Source of the DNA: Nocardioides lacusdianchii
GTDB taxonomy: Bacteria > Actinomycetota > Actinomycetes > Propionibacteriales > Nocardioidaceae
Length of the DNA: 64,000 nt
Direction of reading: 5' to 3'
NCBI RefSeq assembly: GCF_020102855.1
Contig: NZ_JADHZD010000004.1
Location: forward strand, 1-64,000
A model generated the notes under the pieces. The model did no database searches. It was not told the origin of the DNA and saw nothing but the letters and a program-made list of their open reading frames with translations. The position numbers and the translations under genes are program-made. Positions 1-8,739 of the stretch are shown piece after piece; position 1 is the stretch's first letter, and every line of letters begins with the position of its first letter.

Positions 1-1245
1 GGCGGACGAGCCGGTCGCGCCGGTGGCGGCGCCACGACCGCCGGCCGCGCCGCGACCCGCCGTCGAGCCAGCGGCTGCCGCACGCGAGGTGGGGCTGCCG
101 GCGGCACCGGCGCTGCGGGCAGCGGTGGTGGGAGACCCGGCGGTGGCGGCACGGGACAGCGCGCCGGGGGCACCGGCACGGCCCGTCGAGCCGATCGGGC
201 GGACCGCGCTGCCGCCGGTGCCCGTGGAGAGCGCGCCGGGGCGCACGCCGCCGGTCATCGCGCTCGCGCCGCCGGCCGCTCCGGCCGCACCGAGCGCGGC
301 CGCCGAGGCGCCGGCGGAGCCGCCGGACGTGGTCGGCGTCGAGATGCCCGAGCCGGGGGACTGGTAGGCGATGCCGCTCTGCGAGGTGCCGCCCACCGAC
401 GTCGACGGGACCTCGGTCGGCACGTGCGTCGGCAGCGTCGTGGGCACCGTCGTCGGCGTGGTGATCGGGGTGGTGATGGGGGTGGTGATGGGCGTGGTGT
501 TCGGCGGCTGGGTGATGAGGGTGGGGTTGTTCTCGTTGCCCACCTGGACCAGCCCGGTCCGGACGAACCCGTCACCGCCGCCACCGCCGCTGCCGCCCGC
601 GCCGCCACCGGTGACCGGCGGCGCCTGGGTGCCGGGGAGGTAGGGGCCGCCCGGGGCCGAGGGGGCGCTCGGCGGGGGCTCGGTCGGGTCCTGCTGGCCG
701 TGGATCTCCTTCATCGGCGGGATGGCGGCGAGGAAGGCGGCGTCCATCTGCTTGGTGAGGGCCAGGGACCGGGCCTCCTGCTTCTCGTACGCCGTCTGCC
801 AGGAGCTGCGCTCCTGCTGTCGCGCGGCCGAGGCGGCCGCCTGCGCGGCGATCTCCTCGTCCGTGGGCTCGATGCCGGTGGTGCTGGCAGGCGCTTGGTA
901 GGGCGACGGCTTCGGGCCGAGGTCGACCATGGTGTCGCGCAGGTCCTTGGTGTCGGAGATCTGCTGGCCGACCTGGCGCAGCGCCTCGCCGGCCGCGCGG
1001 AGCTGGTCGGCCTTGGTCGACAACGAGACCGACGACTCCTCCATGCTCTTGCGCAGGGCCGGTCCGGTGAGGGTCTGCTCGCCGATGCGGAGCTCTGCCT
1101 GCGCGGCGGCCTGCTGGAGTCCCTCCGCCAGCGTCTGGAGGTCGTCGGCCTTCTTCTTCCAGTCCCGGCCGGCGCTGCGGACCCAGCCGTCAGCGGCGGA
1201 GTCGAGGTACTGATCGAGGACGATGCGGTTGGGTCCCTTGGTCAC
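1..1245 (-). CDS. Low-complexity protein with N-terminal helical (WXG100/PPE-like) region, 3'-truncated at window edge
   Basis: An open frame runs without a stop from a GTG at 1245 to position 1 (415 codons visible), so the C terminus is outside the window. A GAGGGGGA ribosome-binding sequence lies about 8 nt before the GTG. Residues 1 to about 180 are charged and predicted helical, with no signal peptide and with the WXG-like combination of an early GW and long amphipathic helices. A Pro/Gly linker follows, then an ITTP repeat (residues about 248-264), then Gly/Ala/Ser/Thr-rich low complexity to the edge. The gene starts 4 nt after a smaller helical protein, which suggests an operon. Inference: a type VII secretion (ESX) substrate or PPE-like surface protein. 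No secretion ATPase is visible here, so the family assignment is tentative. Confidence 0.6.
   Translation of the reverse strand, partial: MTKGPNRIVLDQYLDSAADGWVRSAGRDWKKKADDLQTLAEGLQQAAAQAELRIGEQTLTGPALRKSMEESSVSLSTKADQLRAAGEALRQVGQQISDTKDLRDTMVDLGPKPSPYQAPASTTGIEPTDEEIAAQAAASAARQQERSSWQTAYEKQEARSLALTKQMDAAFLAAIPPMKEIHGQQDPTEPPPSAPSAPGGPYLPGTQAPPVTGGGAGGSGGGGGDGFVRTGLVQVGNENNPTLITQPPNTTPITTPITTPITTPTTVPTTLPTHVPTEVPSTSVGGTSQSGIAYQSPGSGISTPTTSGGSAGASAAALGAAGAAGGASAMTGGVRPGALSTGTGGSAVRPIGSTGRAGAPGALSRAATAGSPTTAARSAGAAGSPTSRAAAAGSTAGRGAAGGRGAATGATGSSA
455..502 (-). repeat. Four 12-bp tandem units encoding an Ile-Thr-Thr-Pro repeat
   Basis: Units at 455-466, 467-478, 479-490 and 491-502; the two middle units are identical and the outer ones differ at one or two bases. 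They lie in frame in the low-complexity linker of the gene at 1-1245, so slippage would change linker length without breaking the frame. Confidence 0.8.
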
Positions 1246-1249
1246 GGTC

Positions 1250-1657
1250 TCAGTCCCCCTCGGTCGGCAGCGTGCACTGGTCGGTGGCGAAGTCGGGCGC
1301 CGCCACGCAGTCCGTGGCGGACTGGATCAGCGCCATCGTCGCGGTGGTCTGCTCGGTGGTCGTCTCCATGTCCTGACGGAAGGCCTCGACGGAGCTGCCC
1401 ATCCCGCGCAGGCCGGCGGCGACCTTGTCCAGCTCGTCCTTGACCGCCTGGTGGGCCATCTCGGCGTTGGTGCCGAGGCGGTAGCCCCCGGTGTAGGACT
1501 CGCCGAACGACGCACTCTGCACCGGCAGGATCGGGTCGGACTCGACCCCCTCGGCGGCCTTGTCGAAGGACGACATCAGCGAGGCGATGGTCTCGGGGTC
1601 GATGTTCAACCCGACCATCGTCTGGTTGAGCAGTTCCCTGTCTTCGAGCGGCAGCAT
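1250..1657 (-). CDS. Small helical WXG100-like protein
   Basis: This 135-residue protein is acidic and predicted mostly helical, with no signal peptide. The ATG at 1657 was chosen over the longer frame to 1726 because an AAAGGACAG ribosome-binding sequence precedes it. Residues about 50-110 form a heptad-like helical stretch, and two cysteines lie near the C terminus (TDC and DQC). Its stop is 4 nt before the GTG of the larger helical protein. Paired small helical proteins without signal peptides are typical of type VII secretion substrates (family knowledge), but I do not see a clean WXG motif here. Alternative: an unrelated conserved actinobacterial protein. Confidence 0.65.
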   Translation of the reverse strand: MLPLEDRELLNQTMVGLNIDPETIASLMSSFDKAAEGVESDPILPVQSASFGESYTGGYRLGTNAEMAHQAVKDELDKVAAGLRGMGSSVEAFRQDMETTTEQTTATMALIQSATDCVAAPDFATDQCTLPTEGD

Positions 1658-1739
1658 GGTCTGTCCTTTCCCCCGTGTCACACAGCCAAAACCCACTTTA
1701 GATGGTCGATCTGCCGCCGACCGCATCGATGCCCACGGC

Positions 1740-1745
1740 TACTCT
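1740..1745 (+). promoter_or_regulatory. -10 hexamer TACTCT, leaderless-type
   Basis: TACTCT ends 6 nt before the ATG at 1752. The 94-bp divergent gap (1658-1751) shows no Shine-Dalgarno for this gene. Confidence 0.55.
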
Positions 1746-1751
1746 GGTCCC

Positions 1752-2372
1752 ATGACTTCTCGGGGGACTCGTCAGCGCTCGATCGCGGCCGCCACGGCGC
1801 TCGCCACCCTTCTCCTCACCGCCGGGTGCGGCGGCTCGTCGGCGGACGACGCCCCCGACCCGGCGGCGAGCGCCTCGGAAAGCCCCGCAGAGGAGTCGTC
1901 GGCCCCTGTCACCGTGCCGAGCACCGCGGCCGTCGAGCCCGCGAGCGGCGGTCGGGTCAAGGTCCCGGGCGCCAGCATGCGGGCACTGGACACCTACAAG
2001 CAGCTCAACGACTACGGCATCGTGCAGGGGTGGAACGACGGCCAGAGCGCGATGACGTTCTCGCCCAGCCTCACGCGGGCGAGGTCGCTCGACGCCTTCG
2101 CCCGTGAGTGGATCCGTGAGCACGGCGGTCCGAAGGTCAAGGTCCGCCAGGACGACGCGGTGGCCGGCGGGAAGTACACCGCCTGGCACGTCGTCGACAC
2201 CACCTCGGACCCCTCGCAGGTCGAGCACGACTTCGGGATCATGTTCCTCGACTCCGCGTGGCTCATCGACATCACGTTCTACCTCCCGGGCGTGCCGGAC
2301 ACGCTGACGGAGGAGGAGCAGCAGCAGGTGATCGACAGCCTGCTCGCGACCTTCAAGACCGACCTGGACTGA
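1752..2372 (+). CDS. Secreted lipoprotein of unknown function
   Basis: The 206-residue product begins with basic residues, a hydrophobic stretch and the lipobox LTAGC (Cys about residue 25), so it is probably lipid-anchored outside the membrane. A Ser/Ala/Pro/Glu-rich linker (about 30-65) leads to a compact domain of about 140 residues. I do not recognise the domain family. The longer reading frame from 1560 was rejected because it would bury the signal peptide and overlap the divergent WXG100-like gene. It converges with the sigma-factor partner gene, whose stop lies 7 bp beyond. Confidence 0.75.
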   Translation: MTSRGTRQRSIAAATALATLLLTAGCGGSSADDAPDPAASASESPAEESSAPVTVPSTAAVEPASGGRVKVPGASMRALDTYKQLNDYGIVQGWNDGQSAMTFSPSLTRARSLDAFAREWIREHGGPKVKVRQDDAVAGGKYTAWHVVDTTSDPSQVEHDFGIMFLDSAWLIDITFYLPGVPDTLTEEEQQQVIDSLLATFKTDLD

Positions 2373-2379
2373 CCCCGGG

Positions 2380-3579
2380 CTACCAGGGCTGGGCCACCGT
2401 CAGCCCCGAGGCACCGGCGCTGTCGATGTCGATGCGCCGGACCGTGCCGTCGAGGCCGAGCCGCATCATGTCGTACTCCTCTCCGCGGAACAGCCGGACG
2501 ATGAGCGCGTCGTCACCTTCCCAGGCCACCTGCGACCAGAACCCGCCGACGGTGCGGCGCGGCAGGACGGCCTCGAAGGTGACGATCTCCTCCCCGGTGC
2601 TCCCGTCCAGCACCGACACGGTGGGCGACCCGTAGCCATCGGCCTCGGGGTCGGTGCCGACGACGTACGCCCCGCTGGGGCTGAACGCGCCGATGCTGTG
2701 CTCGCAGGTCTCCCACACGGGGGTGCCCGCACCGTTCACGGCGCCTGAGCAGGCGCCGTCCGCGGTGAGCCTCGACAGGCCGGCGACCAGTCCGGTCGCG
2801 GCCGAGGCCGACTCGGCCTGCAGGAGGGCGGTCACCTCGACCGGTCGGCCACCGCGCACGACGTACGTCTTCGTCTCGACGCTGTCGTCGAACGTCCGCA
2901 CCACGACCTCGTCCCCGGCGACGAAGCCCACCGGCTCGACCCGGTGCTCCTGTGGAGCTGGCGGGAACGTCGTACGGACCGGCTCGGTGCTGCCGGACGG
3001 GTCGGCGACGACGACCTCCCACTCGGAGCCCGTGTACGTCGACCAGGCGACCCGGGTGCCGTCCGGGCTCGCGACCAGGCCGCCTGTCGGGCTCGCGCCG
3101 TCCTCGGCGGGGCCGTCGGCGTCCAGGAACCGGAGGGTGCCCGTCCCCTCGTCCATCTGGATGCCGACCCAGCCGTCGAGGTAGGGGGTGAGCACCGAGA
3201 ACGGTCCGGGCAGGTCGGTCGTGCCGACCGGCGTGATGAGGCTGGGGGCGTCGACGTCGAGAAGCGGGACGGGCGTCTCCGCGAGCGTCTCGGCACTGCT
3301 GGGGTCCACCAGCACGGTGCCCGAGGCGATGGTCGGCGCAGGAGGCTGGGTCACCGGCGGCACCTCGGTGCGCTGCGCGGGACCGGTGGTGGCGAGACCG
3401 AACGGGACGGCGATCGCGAGCACCGCGGCGACGGCCGCACCGGCGGCTACGGCTCGCCGACGCTGGATGCGGCGGGCGCGACCGCGTACGTCGGCGACGG
3501 TGAGGGGAGCGTGCTGGAGGGGGTCCACCCGGCGGTGCAGGGCGTCGTGGACCTGGTCCTCGAGGGGAGTGTGGTTCAT
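2380..3579 (-). CDS. Membrane-anchored partner of the ECF sigma factor (possible anti-sigma or sensor)
   Basis: 399 residues. The first 38 are cytoplasmic, including a basic RGRARRIQRRR patch; one transmembrane helix spans about 39-62; the rest is an extracytoplasmic, beta-rich, propeller-like domain rich in VSPDG-like turns (for example ASPDGTRVAWS). The start codon overlaps the sigma-factor stop in an ATGA arrangement, so the two are probably translationally coupled. In SigE-type ECF operons the second gene is often a membrane protein thought to control the sigma factor (family knowledge). I see no zinc-binding ZAS motif (HxxxCxxC), so anti-sigma function is inferred from context only. Confidence 0.75.
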   Translation of the reverse strand: MNHTPLEDQVHDALHRRVDPLQHAPLTVADVRGRARRIQRRRAVAAGAAVAAVLAIAVPFGLATTGPAQRTEVPPVTQPPAPTIASGTVLVDPSSAETLAETPVPLLDVDAPSLITPVGTTDLPGPFSVLTPYLDGWVGIQMDEGTGTLRFLDADGPAEDGASPTGGLVASPDGTRVAWSTYTGSEWEVVVADPSGSTEPVRTTFPPAPQEHRVEPVGFVAGDEVVVRTFDDSVETKTYVVRGGRPVEVTALLQAESASAATGLVAGLSRLTADGACSGAVNGAGTPVWETCEHSIGAFSPSGAYVVGTDPEADGYGSPTVSVLDGSTGEEIVTFEAVLPRRTVGGFWSQVAWEGDDALIVRLFRGEEYDMMRLGLDGTVRRIDIDSAGASGLTVAQPW

Positions 3580-4136
3580 CGGACGTCATCTCCGGACTGG
3601 TGGGGGTTCAGTGACTGCGGGGCGCGGGCGCGCAGGCCCGCGAGGGCACGGCTGGCCTGGGACTTGACCGTCCCGACGGAGATGCCGATCACGTCGGCGA
3701 TCTCGGCCTCGCTGAGCTGCTCGTAGTAGCGCAGGACCACCACCGAGCGCTGGCGGGGCGGGAGGGTCTGGACGAACGACCACAGCACCCCGCCCATCCC
3801 GTCGTCGTAGGCGTCGACGACGCCGCTGTCGGGCAGCGTGTCCGAGGAGTGCTCGCGCCGCCTCCAGGCGCGGCGCCACAGGGAGCTGTGCTCGTTGACC
3901 ATGATCCGCCGGACGTAGCCGTCGAGGGCCTCGCGGTCGCGGACCTTGTCCCACGACAGGTAGAGCTTGGCGAAGGCGTTCTGCAGCAGGTCCTCGGCGC
4001 CGGCGTGGTCGCCCGCGAGCAGGTACGCCGTGCGGTACAGCGCGACCTGGCGTGCGGCCATGTACGCCGAGAAGTCGGCGTCCTTGTCGCTGTGTCGGTC
4101 GTGCGTGGTGCCCATCGCCTCGAGTGTCGTGCCCAC
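3576..4136 (-). CDS. SigE-family ECF RNA polymerase sigma factor
   Basis: 186 residues. Region 2 covers about 22-85 (AYLLAGDHAGAEDLLQNAF is the characteristic helix pair) and region 4 covers about 118-170, with LPPRQRSVVVLRYYEQLSE and the recognition helix ISVGTVKSQASRAL. It should direct RNA polymerase to a specific promoter set in response to a stimulus sensed by the downstream membrane protein. The GTG at 4136 is preferred because GGGGGTGG lies at good spacing. ATG 4115 is the alternative start, and the upstream extension to 4205 looks non-coding. It is divergent from mscR. Confidence 0.9.
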   Translation of the reverse strand: MGTTLEAMGTTHDRHSDKDADFSAYMAARQVALYRTAYLLAGDHAGAEDLLQNAFAKLYLSWDKVRDREALDGYVRRIMVNEHSSLWRRAWRRREHSSDTLPDSGVVDAYDDGMGGVLWSFVQTLPPRQRSVVVLRYYEQLSEAEIADVIGISVGTVKSQASRALAGLRARAPQSLNPHQSGDDVR

Positions 4137-4219
4137 GTGCCACCCCCGTTCGTCTCTGTGTGGCGTGTCGTGGTGAGGACGCGACCGCGCAGGCAGGGGT
4201 TGCATCTGTTTGGGTCGCG

Positions 4220-4225
4220 TTGACA
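4220..4225 (+). promoter_or_regulatory. Possible -35 element TTGACA upstream of mscR
   Basis: A consensus TTGACA lies 35 nt before the mscR ATG. No clear -10 is found at 17 bp (the best are CGTACA- or TACAGG-like), so the promoter is tentative. The 123-bp divergent gap (4137-4259) otherwise holds only the CAGGAG ribosome-binding site of mscR. Confidence 0.3.
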
Positions 4226-4259
4226 GGCTCCTCGCATCCCCGACGTACAGGAGTCATCG

Positions 4260-5378
4260 ATGCAGCAGGTCAAGGCCGTGGTCGCACTCGCCCAGGGCGA
4301 GCCGGTCCAGCTCACCACCATCAACGTCCCGGACCCGGGCCCGGGGGAGGCGGTCGTGAAGGTGCAGGCCTGCGGCGTGTGCCACACCGACCTGCACTAC
4401 CGCGAGGGCGGCATCAACGACGAGTTCCCCTTCCTGCTCGGCCACGAGGCTGCAGGGGTCGTGGAGGCCGTCGGCCCGGACGTGACGTCGGTGGCGCCCG
4501 GCGACTTCGTCGTCCTCAACTGGCGAGCGGTGTGCGGCGACTGCCGGGCCTGCAACCGCGGTGAGCCGCAGTACTGCTTCGCCACCCACAACGCCACCCA
4601 GAAGATGACGCTCGCCGAGGGCGACCTCGCCGGCACGGAGCTCTCGCCCGCGCTGGGCATCGGCGCCTTCGCCGAGAAGACCCTCGTCGCTGCCGGTCAG
4701 TGCACCAAGGTCGACCCCTCGGCGCGTGCCGCCGCCGTCGGCCTGCTCGGGTGCGGCGTGATGGCCGGGCTCGGGGCCGCCATCAACACGGGCAACGTCG
4801 GGCGCGGCTCGACCGTAGCCGTCATCGGCTGCGGAGGCGTGGGCGCTGCAGCGATCGCAGGTGCGGCCCTGGCCGGCGCCTCGAAGATCATCGCCGTCGA
4901 CATCGACGACCGGAAGCTCGAGACCGCGAAGAAGCTCGGTGCCACCCACACGGTCAACTCCAAGGAGACCGACGCGGTCGAGGCGATCCGGGCGCTGACC
5001 CCGCCGGCCGACAGCACCGGCCACGAGGGCGGCGCGGACGTGGTGATCGACGCCGTGGGACGTCCCGAGACCTGGAAGCAGGCGTTCTACGCCCGCGACC
5101 TGGCCGGCACCGTCGTCCTGGTCGGCGTGCCGACCCCGGACATGTCGATCCCCGAGATCCCGCTCATCGACGTCTTCGGTCGCGGTGGCTCGCTGAAGTC
5201 GTCGTGGTACGGCGACTGCCTGCCCTCGCGCGACTTCCCGATGCTCGTCGACCTCTACCAGCAGGGCCGGCTCGATCTCGACGCCTTCGTGACCGAGGAG
5301 ATCGGCATCGGCGACGTCGAGGCTGCCTTCGAGAAGATGCACGGCGGCGACGTCCTGCGCTCGGTCGTGGTCCTGTGA
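4260..5378 (+). CDS. mscR: S-(hydroxymethyl)mycothiol dehydrogenase (NAD/mycothiol-dependent formaldehyde dehydrogenase)
   Basis: This 372-residue zinc-dependent medium-chain dehydrogenase oxidises the adduct of formaldehyde and mycothiol to S-formylmycothiol, detoxifying formaldehyde in the cytoplasm. The catalytic zinc site is in ACGVCHTD (about 36-43) with GHEAAG (about 61-66). Four structural-zinc cysteines are in [15 protein letters not shown] (about 92-106), and the NAD fold carries GCGGVG near 195. The overall sequence closely follows the family known from Amycolatopsis and mycobacteria, including NWRAVCG and [16 protein letters not shown]. An AGGAG ribosome-binding site precedes the ATG. 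Its stop overlaps the GTG of a metallo-beta-lactamase gene (GTGA), forming a coupled pair. Confidence 0.93.
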   Translation: MQQVKAVVALAQGEPVQLTTINVPDPGPGEAVVKVQACGVCHTDLHYREGGINDEFPFLLGHEAAGVVEAVGPDVTSVAPGDFVVLNWRAVCGDCRACNRGEPQYCFATHNATQKMTLAEGDLAGTELSPALGIGAFAEKTLVAAGQCTKVDPSARAAAVGLLGCGVMAGLGAAINTGNVGRGSTVAVIGCGGVGAAAIAGAALAGASKIIAVDIDDRKLETAKKLGATHTVNSKETDAVEAIRALTPPADSTGHEGGADVVIDAVGRPETWKQAFYARDLAGTVVLVGVPTPDMSIPEIPLIDVFGRGGSLKSSWYGDCLPSRDFPMLVDLYQQGRLDLDAFVTEEIGIGDVEAAFEKMHGGDVLRSVVVL

Positions 5379-5995
5379 GCGCGCGGGTCGACCACGCCGT
5401 CGTCTCCGGCACGTTCTCCCTCGACGGGGAGACCCACGAGGTCGACAACAACGTGTGGGTCATCGGCGACGACGAGCAGTGCCTCGTCGTCGACGCCCCC
5501 CACGACGTCGACGCGATCCTCGCGCTCGTCGCCGGGCGCGCAGTCAAGGCGATCGTCTGCACGCACGCCCACGACGACCACGTACGCGTGGCGCCCGAGC
5601 TGCGGCGGCGTACCGGTGCGCCGATCCTGCTCCACCCCGACGACCGTCCGCTGTGGGAGCTGACCCACGGAGGGGACGAGGAGGGCGCCGAGCTCTGGGA
5701 CGTCGACCTGTCCGACGGCATGACGCTCACCATCGGCGGCGCTGCCGTGACGGTCATCCACACGCCCGGCCACGCGCCCGGCGCGGTGTGCCTCTACGTC
5801 CACGACCTGGGCTGCGTCTTCACCGGCGACACCCTGTTCGAGGGTGGGCCCGGCGCGACGGGTCGGTCCTACAGCGATGCGGACGTCATCAAGGACTCGA
5901 TCCGGCGGCGGCTCCTCGACCTGCCCGACGAGACGGTGGTGCACACCGGCCACGGTCCCGACACCACGATCGGCGCCGAGCGGGAGAACGTCTGA
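5375..5995 (+). CDS. Metallo-beta-lactamase-fold hydrolase, probable S-formylmycothiol/thioester hydrolase partner of MscR
   Basis: 206 residues from a GTG overlapping the mscR stop. The metal-binding signature THAHDDH (about 63-69) is followed by the downstream ligands [18 protein letters not shown] and a late HTGHG, all typical of glyoxalase II-like MBL hydrolases. Such a gene follows mscR in other actinobacteria (for example Rv2260 after Rv2259). A role in hydrolysing S-formylmycothiol to formate and mycothiol is an attractive inference from coupling to mscR and from the thioester specificity of the fold, but the sequence does not prove the substrate. Confidence 0.85.
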   Translation: MSARVDHAVVSGTFSLDGETHEVDNNVWVIGDDEQCLVVDAPHDVDAILALVAGRAVKAIVCTHAHDDHVRVAPELRRRTGAPILLHPDDRPLWELTHGGDEEGAELWDVDLSDGMTLTIGGAAVTVIHTPGHAPGAVCLYVHDLGCVFTGDTLFEGGPGATGRSYSDADVIKDSIRRRLLDLPDETVVHTGHGPDTTIGAERENV

Positions 5996-6011
5996 GGCGC
6001 CGCGCCCTCAG
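5992..6011. terminator. Short hairpin spanning both stops of a convergent pair
   Basis: CTGAGG (5992-5997) pairs perfectly with CCTCAG (6006-6011) around an 8-nt GC loop. It contains the stop codons of the MBL gene and of the convergent XRE gene. No T-tract on either side, so bidirectional termination is only suggested. Confidence 0.35.
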
Positions 6012-6655
6012 GCGGTGAGCCACGCCGGCGGCGGACGCAACCAGGGTGATGCCTGGAGGATCTGCCGTCGGCGCTGCTCCCGCACCTCGTCGAGGTGCTC
6101 GGCCTCGGCGACGAGCTGGATGCCCGACGGGTGGTCGTCAGGGGTGCCGCTGAGCAGTCGGTGGATCGCACGGAGCGACCGCGAGGTCCGGTAGCGGATC
6201 GCCGGGTTGCGTCGCTTGCGAGAGATCCGCCGCCAGAGCAGGACGTCGGCGGTGCACTCGGTGCCGCGCGGCATCCACCAGCCGATCACCCGGAGGTCGA
6301 CGTGGGCGGGGTAGCGACGGTTGCCCCGGTCCCGCGCCCCGTCGTCGCGCATCGGCTCCACCACCTCGTCCGACTCCGCGTCGTGGAAGCGCACCCGCAG
6401 GCCCGCCATCTCGAGCAGGCGCTGGACGACCGAGGCGCGCGGACTGGTGCGGCCGGTCTCCCATCGTGCGACGACCGACTGTGACACGCCCAGGGCGGCC
6501 GCCAGCCCTCGCTGAGACACGTCCAGGATGCGCCTGATCCTGCGCACGAGCCCTGGGACCTCCCCGTCGAAGGGGCCCATGACGTACCAAGCCACCTCGT
6601 CCGCGGTCCACCCGTCCATCTGCGCCCAGTCCTTCTCCGTCTCCACTGCGTCCAC
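6008..6655 (-). CDS. XRE-family helix-turn-helix protein
   Basis: 215 residues from a GTG preceded by GAGGGGGA. An HTH_3 domain lies at about 35-85: SQRGLAAALGVSQSVVARWE is a clear Cro/CI-type helix-turn-helix. The C-terminal 120 residues (DLRVIGWWMPRG, basic ISRKRRNPAIRYRTSR) form an additional region I do not recognise, which may sense a ligand or position a partner. No toxin-like gene is adjacent. It is convergent with mscR/MBL and divergent from the GH3 gene across a 245-bp gap (6656-6900) in which I see no other gene. Confidence 0.8.
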   Translation of the reverse strand: MDAVETEKDWAQMDGWTADEVAWYVMGPFDGEVPGLVRRIRRILDVSQRGLAAALGVSQSVVARWETGRTSPRASVVQRLLEMAGLRVRFHDAESDEVVEPMRDDGARDRGNRRYPAHVDLRVIGWWMPRGTECTADVLLWRRISRKRRNPAIRYRTSRSLRAIHRLLSGTPDDHPSGIQLVAEAEHLDEVREQRRRQILQASPWLRPPPAWLTA

Positions 6656-6900
6656 TGCTTCCCCCTCGTCGGTCCGTGTCGTCCTCCCATTGCATCCGCG
6701 GCCACCGACACCGAGCGGGGGTTCTCCACAGGGGCCTGCGACGTCCGTGTGGTCGGTGCCCTCGTCTCTCCCCTTGCGCTTGAGTCGCTGGGAGACTCAA
6801 GGGCAAGGGGCCCGAGGGAGTCAGCCCGCGCAGGCGCCGGACCCTCGGTCGATCCCGGACCGGCAGGGGCGTGGAGGTGACGTCGTGCCACCATGGCGGG

Positions 6901-8733
6901 ATGCTGTCGAAGGTCGCGCTGACGAGTCCGCGGAGCGCCCGCCGGCGCTCGGCGGCATCGGCGCTGACGGCGGTCGCGCTCGTCGCTTCCCTGGCGGCCT
7001 GCACCGGTGGCGACGATCCGTCGGACGCGCAGCCGGACGCCGGGCAGGCGGCTGCCAGCGGTACGCCGAGCCCGGCCCCGCCGACGCCACCCAGCCCCTC
7101 GGAGGAGCTCGGGCTGACCGAGGGATGGGGGCCGGACCGGGCCGAGCTGGACCGGGCCGCGCGCCTCGTCGAGCGGCTGAGCCTGCCCCAGCTGGCCGGC
7201 CAGCTGATCGTGGCCGGGTGGCGCGGCACGACCGCGCCCGTGGCGATGGTCCGCGACCTCCACCTCGGGGGCGTGATCGCGTTCGACTCCAACGTGGTCT
7301 CGGCTGCGCAGGTCAAGGGGGTCAACGCCGCGCTGAGCCGACGGGCGGGCCGGAAGTGGCCGCTCTTCCTCGGTGTCGACCAGGAGGGCGGGGTGGTCGA
7401 GCGGTTGCGCGGCGCCGCGACGCGGTTCCCCACCTTCATGAGCGCCGGTGCCGCAGGCGACGCCGCGCTCACCCGCACCGCGTACGCCGCGAGCGGGGCC
7501 GAGCTGCGCGGCCTCGGATTCACCGTGGACTTCGCGCCGGACGCCGACGTCACGTCCGGGCCGGGCGACCCCACGATCGGTTCACGCTCACCGTCGTCCC
7601 GACCCCGAGCGGTCTCGGAGCACGTGGTCGCAGCGGCCGAGGGCTTCACGTCGTCGGGCGTGCTGCCGGTGATCAAGCACTTCCCGGGCCACGGCTCGGT
7701 GCCCGCGGACAGCCACCTGACGCTCCCCGTGCAGACGAAGACGCGCGCCGGGCTCGAGGAGTCGGACCTGGTGCCGTTCCGCGCCGCGGTCGAGGCGGGA
7801 CTCCCGGCCGTGATGGTCGGGCACCTCGACGTGCGGGCCGTGGACCCGCGCGTGCCGTCCTCGCTCTCGCGCAAGGTCGTCACCGAGGTGCTGCGCACCG
7901 AGCTCGGCTTCGCGGGGCTGGTGGTGACCGACTCGCTCGCGATGGCTGCGGTGACGCGCGGCCGCGATGCGGGACGCACTGCCGTCCAGGCACTCCGTGC
8001 GGGCTCCGACGTGCTGCTCATGCCGCCCTCGCCCGCCGCCGCACGCGCAGCGGTCGTCCGTGCGGTGCGCGCCGGCGAGCTGACGCGGCGCCGGCTGGAG
8101 CAGTCCGCGGCGCGCCAGGTGGCACTCCTGACCCACCTGGCCGGCCAGAAGGGAAAGCCCGTCGGTTCGGCGCGCGCCGCCTCGCGCCGACTGTCGGCCG
8201 CTGCTGTCACGGTCACCGACGGCGCGTGCTCGGGCCGCCTGGTCGAGGACACCATCCACCCCTACGGGGATCCCGGCGCGGTCGCGACCTTCGCCCCGGC
8301 TGCCCGTGCTGCGGGGCTCACCGTCCTGGCCCGCCGCTCGTCCCCCGCGGCCCTGACCGAGGCGAGGCCGCGGCCCGAGCGTCGGAAGAAGGAGCGCAAG
8401 AAGGCCTACCGCCAGCGGTTGGCGGCGTGGCAGAAGGCGGAGACGCGCCGGGAACGCCGCCTCGCGGCGTGGACCGCACGCGAGGACGCCCGCCTGTCGG
8501 TCGGCACCGGGATCGGGTTCACCGGCTTCCGGGACGCGCCGGTCGACGGCGAGGTGGCTGTCGCCACCGACAGCCCGTGGGTGCTGGGGCGGGTCAGCGC
8601 GCCCACCCGCATCGCGACGTACGGCGACACCCCCGCAGCGATGGCGGTCCTCGTCGAGGTGCTGCTCGGACAGGCTCCCGCGCCGGGACGACTGCCCGTC
8701 ACGGTCGCCGGCGTCTCGCGCCCCGGCTGCTGA
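6901..8733 (+). CDS. Glycoside hydrolase family 3 lipoprotein (NagZ-like beta-N-acetylhexosaminidase)
   Basis: 610 residues from ATG 6901, just before the signal peptide, which ends in lipobox LAAC (Cys about 35), so the enzyme is probably anchored outside the membrane. GH3 landmarks are GVDQEGG (about 158-164), KHFPGHG (about 259-265) with DSH (about 270-272), the His-Asp dyad of NagZ-type enzymes, and the nucleophile Asp of TDSLAMA (about 344). It likely removes N-acetylglucosamine from muropeptides or other exported glycans. An Arg/Lys/Glu-rich helix of about 40 residues (about 490-530, with RRKKERKK) interrupts the C-terminal domain. GTG 6871 is an alternative start. Confidence 0.88.
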   Translation: MLSKVALTSPRSARRRSAASALTAVALVASLAACTGGDDPSDAQPDAGQAAASGTPSPAPPTPPSPSEELGLTEGWGPDRAELDRAARLVERLSLPQLAGQLIVAGWRGTTAPVAMVRDLHLGGVIAFDSNVVSAAQVKGVNAALSRRAGRKWPLFLGVDQEGGVVERLRGAATRFPTFMSAGAAGDAALTRTAYAASGAELRGLGFTVDFAPDADVTSGPGDPTIGSRSPSSRPRAVSEHVVAAAEGFTSSGVLPVIKHFPGHGSVPADSHLTLPVQTKTRAGLEESDLVPFRAAVEAGLPAVMVGHLDVRAVDPRVPSSLSRKVVTEVLRTELGFAGLVVTDSLAMAAVTRGRDAGRTAVQALRAGSDVLLMPPSPAAARAAVVRAVRAGELTRRRLEQSAARQVALLTHLAGQKGKPVGSARAASRRLSAAAVTVTDGACSGRLVEDTIHPYGDPGAVATFAPAARAAGLTVLARRSSPAALTEARPRPERRKKERKKAYRQRLAAWQKAETRRERRLAAWTAREDARLSVGTGIGFTGFRDAPVDGEVAVATDSPWVLGRVSAPTRIATYGDTPAAMAVLVEVLLGQAPAPGRLPVTVAGVSRPGC

Positions 8734-8739
8734 GACGGC

